From contig CAYJER010000002.1 of the NCBI GenBank assembly GCA_964369225.1, positions 116,239-180,238 of the forward strand: DNA of 64,000 bases, written 5' to 3'. This stretch comes from SIG603 sp964369225. GTDB lineage: Bacteria > Bacillota > Clostridia > Oscillospirales > Acutalibacteraceae. Position numbers and translations under genes: made by a program. A model generated the notes under the pieces. The model saw only the letters and a list, made by a program, of their open reading frames with translations, was not told where the DNA came from and ran no database searches. Below, in pieces: positions 59,958 to 64,000 of the stretch (position 1 is the stretch's first letter; each line of letters starts with the position of its first letter).

Positions 59958-60650
59958 ATGAATAAATATAAGTATTTACTTTTTGACAACGATGAAACTA
60001 TTATGGACTTTAAAAAATCTGAGGCTGTTGCGTTTGAAGAGACCTATAACAGTTTTAATTTGGACATAAAATACAGCAAAGATTTACTTATATCCTATTC
60101 AGAAATAAATTTACTCTGGTGGAAAAAACTAGAGCGTGGTGAGGTAAACAAAGAAACTTTACTTGTAAAAAGGTTTGAAGATTTTTTAAGTAAACATAAT
60201 CTTAAGGCTGATGCTTTACTTATGAGTGAAACTTACAAAGAAAGACTTTCTCTTAACAATCACCTTATAGACGGAGCATTAGACTTACTAAAAGTTTTAT
60301 CAAAAAATCATGAAATATACATAATTACCAACGGAGTTTCTTCTACTCAACACAGCAGAATAAATTCTTCACCAATAAGGCAACACATTAAAGATTTTTT
60401 TGTTTCGGAGGATATAGGTTTTTCAAAACCGCATAAAGAATATTTTAATTATGTTCTTAAAAAATCAGAAATCAAATCAAAAGAAGAGTGCCTAATAATT
60501 GGCGATTCTTTAAGCTCTGACATTAAGGGAGCTAACAATATGGGAATAGATTGTGTTTGGTTTAACTTGCGAAACGAGAGAAATTCTGATCTTAAAATTA
60601 ACTATGAAGTAAAATCTATGCAAGACCTAAAAAAATTATTCAAGGAGTGA
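59958..60650 (+). CDS. yjjG: YjjG-family HAD nucleotidase
   Basis: A 230-residue HAD hydrolase. Motif I is LLFDNDETIMDF, where the second Asp acts as acid/base. The cap domain (about 20-95) has WWKKLERGEVNKETLLVKRF; motif II is YIITNGVSS, and motif III/IV LIIGDSLSSDIKGANNMGID. This fits the YjjG/YfnB noncanonical pyrimidine nucleotidases that hydrolyse modified dUMP-type nucleotides. The start has AGAGGTGG upstream. lacZ follows after 4 bases, so they share a transcript. Confidence 0.9.
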   Translation: MNKYKYLLFDNDETIMDFKKSEAVAFEETYNSFNLDIKYSKDLLISYSEINLLWWKKLERGEVNKETLLVKRFEDFLSKHNLKADALLMSETYKERLSLNNHLIDGALDLLKVLSKNHEIYIITNGVSSTQHSRINSSPIRQHIKDFFVSEDIGFSKPHKEYFNYVLKKSEIKSKEECLIIGDSLSSDIKGANNMGIDCVWFNLRNERNSDLKINYEVKSMQDLKKLFKE

Positions 60651-60654
60651 TCAT

Positions 60655-63651
60655 ATGTTATTTGAAAAATATTATGAGCAAATTGACTCTTGCCATGTAA
60701 ACACTTGTCCTGATAGAGCCTATTATGTGCCAAATTCTACAGCCTGCGACATTTATATGGAAGAGTCAGACAGAGTTACCATGTTAAGCGACGATAATTG
60801 GTGCTTTAGAACTTATCAAAGTCCTTATGTTGTAGAGGAATTTTTTAGCCAAAACTACAAACTTAAGAATTTTGATATAATTCCTGTCCCATCTTGTTGG
60901 CAAACAATGGGATATGATAAAAATCAATATGGAAACATTGAATATATGATTCCATTTAATCCACCTTATGTTCCAGATGAAAATTTGTGTGGTGCATATG
61001 TAAAGTATTTCGACATGGATGATAAGAAATTATCTATGAAAAACTACTTGAATTTCGAGGGAGTAGACTCTTGTTACTATGTTTGGATAAACGGTAAATT
61101 TGTGGGATTTAGTTCTGTTTCACACTCTACTAGTGAGTTTGATGTAAGTGATTTTCTTGTAAAAGGCATAAATAAACTTGCAGTTCTTGTTTTAAAATGG
61201 TGTGTAGGAACTTATTTTGAGGGGCAAGACAAACTAAGAATGAGCGGTATTTTTAGAGATGTATATATTATGTCTCGTCCAGAAAATCATATTCGAGATT
61301 TTTATATAAAAACTAAAGATAACAACATACAAATTTTCACAGACTGGAACGGAACTTCAACTAACACAGATGTGAAATTATTAGACCCTTACGGCAATTT
61401 AATAGAAACAAAAACACTAATAGAAGCTTTAACTTTTAATGTAAAAAACCCTATTCTTTGGAATGCCGAAAAGCCACTTCAATACGAAATACAATTTGTA
61501 AATGACTATGAATGTATATGCCAAAAAGTTGGTATTAAGACTTTTGAAGTTAAGGGTAAGGTCTTCTATGTAAACGGCGCGAACATTAAACTTAAAGGCG
61601 TTAATCGTCATGACAGCGATCCATTTACTGGCTATAGCATAAGCCGTGAGCAACTTTTAACAGACCTTTGCCTTATGAAACAACACAACATAAATGCAAT
61701 TAGAACTAGCCATTATCCTAACTCTCCTTGGGCAACAAGATATTTCAGCGAACTAGGTTTTTATGTTATAAACGAGAGCGACATTGAAACTCATGGAGCA
61801 ACTATCTATTATAACGACATGGAAGACCACGACAATTACGCTCCTAACTCACCATTTCAACAAGAGTATAATTTTGGTATTCTGACAAGAGATCCAAAAT
61901 TTTTAGATATTTACCTAGATAGAACGAAGAAAAATGTAGAAAGAGACAAAAATAATGCTTGTGTTATCATGTGGTCTCTAGGCAATGAAGCAGGATATGG
62001 AATTAACCTTGAAAAATCTGCTGCGTGGATTAAAAGCTATGATAAAGACATGCTAGTCCACTATGAAGGCAGTATTCATCAAAAAAAAGGACACCACAAC
62101 GACGTTTCTAACTTAGATGTTTACAGCAGAATGTATATGAGTGTCGATATGACAGAGGAAGTTTTAAATCAACCTTGGCTTAACAAACCTTTTATGCAGG
62201 CAGAATTTCTTCACGCAATGGGCAATGGCCCAGGCGGAACAGAAGATTATTTTGAACAAATTTACAGAAACGATTGCTACTTAGGAGGTTTTGTTTGAGA
62301 GTGGTGTGACCACAGCGTTTACATGGGCAAAACTTTCGACGGACAAGACAAATATTACTATGGCGGAGATTGGGGCGATGAACCTAATTGTTCTAACTTC
62401 TGTTTAGATGGATTAGTTTACCCAGACAGACGACCACACACAGGTTTGCTAGAATGGAAAAACTGTGCAAGAGCAGCTAGGGCATATATAGATTATAAAG
62501 GTTCTATAATGCTTTGTAACAAGCTTGATTTTACAAATCTTAAAGATTTATTAAGTGTTGAATACGAGCTAAGAAAAGACGGAAAAGTATTCAAAACTGG
62601 TGTTTTAGGTTATTTTAACGTTGAGCCTCACGCTGAAAAAGAGATTAACTTCAAACCTGAATTACCAAAAAACGGCGATGTACGACTTAGACTTATATAC
62701 AGATTAGTTGAAGATACTTTCTATGCAGAGCAAGGCTTTGAGCTAGGCTTTGATGAACTAGTGTTACGTGAAGAGAAGATAAGCCTTCCAAAGCATGAAA
62801 AAGCACTAAAAATTAAAGTAAAAGAAACCGATATCTACACTGAAATTTATGGTGAAAACTTTAGATATGTTTACAACAATATAACTTGCACATTTGAGAG
62901 CATGGTTAAAAATAATGTGAATATTTTAGAACTCCCAATGCAGTATAATATATGGAGAGCGCCAACTGACAACGACAAATACATTATGTTTGAATGGAAA
63001 AAGGCCGGCTATGACAGATGCTTTACAAAGATGTATTCCACAACTGTAAGACAAGAAGACGATTGCGTAATAATCAGCAGTGATTTAAGCCTTACATCTA
63101 TTTCGGTTCAGCCAATCGCAAACATTAAAGCTGAATGGAAAATATATAATTGTGGCACAGTAAAAGTAGAAATAAATGTAAAAAAAGACAAAGACATGCC
63201 TTATTTGCCACGTTTTGGCTTAAGACTGTTTTTGTCAGAAGATTATTCAAATGTAAAATATTTGGGTTATGGTCCTAATGAGAGTTACATTGATAAGAAA
63301 AGTTCATCTTACTTTGCTGAATTTTCTGCAAATGTTGAAGATTTACACGAGGATTATATTGTCCCGCAAGAAAATTCAAGCCACTGCGGATGTGAAAGAC
63401 TTAGCATTTACAATCAGTTTAATCACGGACTGCATGTATATGGCGATAATTTCAGCTTTAACGCTTCACACTACACTCAAGAGGAATTGACAGAAAAGAC
63501 ACATAATTTTGAGCTAGAAAAAAGCGGATACACGGTTTTATGCCTAGATTATAAAATGTCTGGAATTGGCTCAAACAGTTGTGGCCCTAAATTGCCTGAA
63601 AAATATCAGTTATTAGAAAAAAAGTTTAATTTTAAACTAACATTAAAGTAA
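60655..63651 (+). pseudogene. lacZ: GH2 beta-galactosidase interrupted by an in-frame TGA
   Basis: Two ORFs (60655-62298 and 62323-63651) are one gene of 998 codons. Codon 548 (62296-62298) is TGA in the context GGFV-*-EWCDHS, where GH2 beta-galactosidases have GGFVWEWCDH. A single G-to-A change of TGG explains it. N-terminal jelly-roll, Ig-like and TIM-barrel parts are present, with acid/base MWSLGNEAGYG and nucleophile QAEFLHAMGNG, and the C-terminal beta-sandwich domain continues (DKYYYGGDWGDEPNCSNFCLDG). Recoding is not supported, because other genes here end on TGA. Activity would be lost unless read through. Confidence 0.9.
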
Positions 63652-63948
63652 TATGACAAATTTACTATCAAGTGGAATATCAGAAGATAATGAAGACAAA
63701 CATTCTGATATTTCTAATATAATTATAATTAAAAATCAGCACTATTTAATAACTTTTAACTGTATCTTTTCTATTTGGAACTTTTTTATAATTTGAGTAC
63801 CATAAATTTTCCCCTCTACTTATCGGGCGAAAAATTATCTTTTAGGGGAGTGTTTTCAAAAAAATTCTAAATATAAATTTATCCCTCTAATATATAACTA
63901 CAACTCCAAAAGCCACAAACGAAAGTAAAGTTATAAAAAAATAAAAAT
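63652..63948. other. Intergenic region at the right end
   Basis: About 300 AT-rich bases without an ORF. A possible stem CCCCT/AGGGG (about 63813-63848) is the only structure noted. It ends in the 20-bp repeat. Confidence 0.5.
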
Positions 63949-63968
63949 TGGTGTTAGTATATAACAGT
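63949..63968. repeat. 20-bp repeat TGGTGTTAGTATATAACAGT, copy 2
   Basis: Identical to 20184-20203. The bases that follow (AGACACAAAAAG then TTGAACAGAG) also partly echo copy 1 (TAGAACAGAG). It could be the left end of an insertion sequence whose body lies outside the window. Confidence 0.6.
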
Positions 63969-64000
63969 AGACACAAAAAGTTGAACAGAGTATAATCTAT

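Noticed and set aside
60655..63651. TGA read as Trp (alternative genetic code)
   Set aside because: Many other genes use TGA as their stop, for example nadE, murT, the relaxase and the ThyX-like gene, so reassignment is not credible.
63813..63848. CCCCT/AGGGG stem near the right end as a riboswitch or terminator
   Set aside because: The stem is short, the loop is long and there is no consensus or T-run.

Overview
The window is low-GC chromosomal DNA of an anaerobic Clostridia-type Firmicute, most likely Lachnospiraceae-like. The evidence is strong AGGAGG ribosome-binding sites, the dnaX-ybaB-recR order next to an SRP RNA, a Firmicutes tmRNA, an acn-icd-rex operon, a BlaI/BlaR1-type pair, a MurT/GatD pair and a Cas12a of the Lachnospiraceae length class (1228 aa). 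This placement comes from gene content only; no database search was run.

Layout. 1-8.4 kb: a minus-strand run with mltG (cut by the window edge), 5-formyl-THF cyclo-ligase, a DJ-1 protein, nadE, several small conserved proteins, a membrane acyltransferase and a PurF-like protein without the N-terminal cysteine. 8.4-14 kb: a cyclophilin lipoprotein, an S1-domain protein, and nucleotide-sugar genes (rfbB, rfbA, UDP-glucose dehydrogenase-like). 14.2-17.7 kb: three uncharacterised membrane proteins, a decayed hsdR fragment and a cluster of hairpin repeats. 17.8-19.8 kb: an M56/BlaR1-like sensor protease with its BlaI-like repressor and a long palindromic operator. 19.8-20.4 kb: two gene fragments meeting at a 20-bp sequence that recurs at the right end of the window.

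20.4-35.1 kb is a mobile element, probably integrative and mobilizable. It has a large serine recombinase in an operon with a GHKL ATPase and an XRE repressor, a second XRE repressor with palindromic operators, a RepA-N-like protein, a MOBV relaxase, and cargo consisting of a complete type I restriction-modification system, an ImmA/IrrE protease and a frameshifted defence-type reverse transcriptase. The reverse transcriptase is preceded by a strong promoter and about 400 nt of strongly structured non-coding sequence.

35.2-42.4 kb is core genome: tmRNA, a ThyX-like gene, smpB, recR, ybaB, dnaX, SRP RNA, pyruvate kinase and a sirtuin with Gln in place of the catalytic His. 42.5-48.8 kb is a complete type V-A CRISPR-Cas locus (cas12a-cas4-cas1-cas2, leader, 10 repeats and 9 spacers, terminator), all transcribed leftward. 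The leader carries a promoter and an inverted, degenerate copy of the first 20 nt of the repeat at the predicted transcription start. 48.8-52.8 kb is the acn-icd-rex operon with a near-perfect Rex box over its -35 element. 52.9-55 kb is murT-gatD, where GatD lacks both catalytic residues. 55-56.7 kb is a repeat cluster and an unusually long gene-free stretch. 56.7-63.7 kb holds DUF4097/DUF1700 genes, a GHL10 glycosidase, a YjjG-like nucleotidase and a beta-galactosidase broken by a TGA where Trp is expected.

The best candidates for an undescribed system are the structured RNA plus reverse transcriptase at 33.1-35.1 kb, the anti-repeat in the Cas12a leader, and the XRE-ATPase-recombinase control operon.
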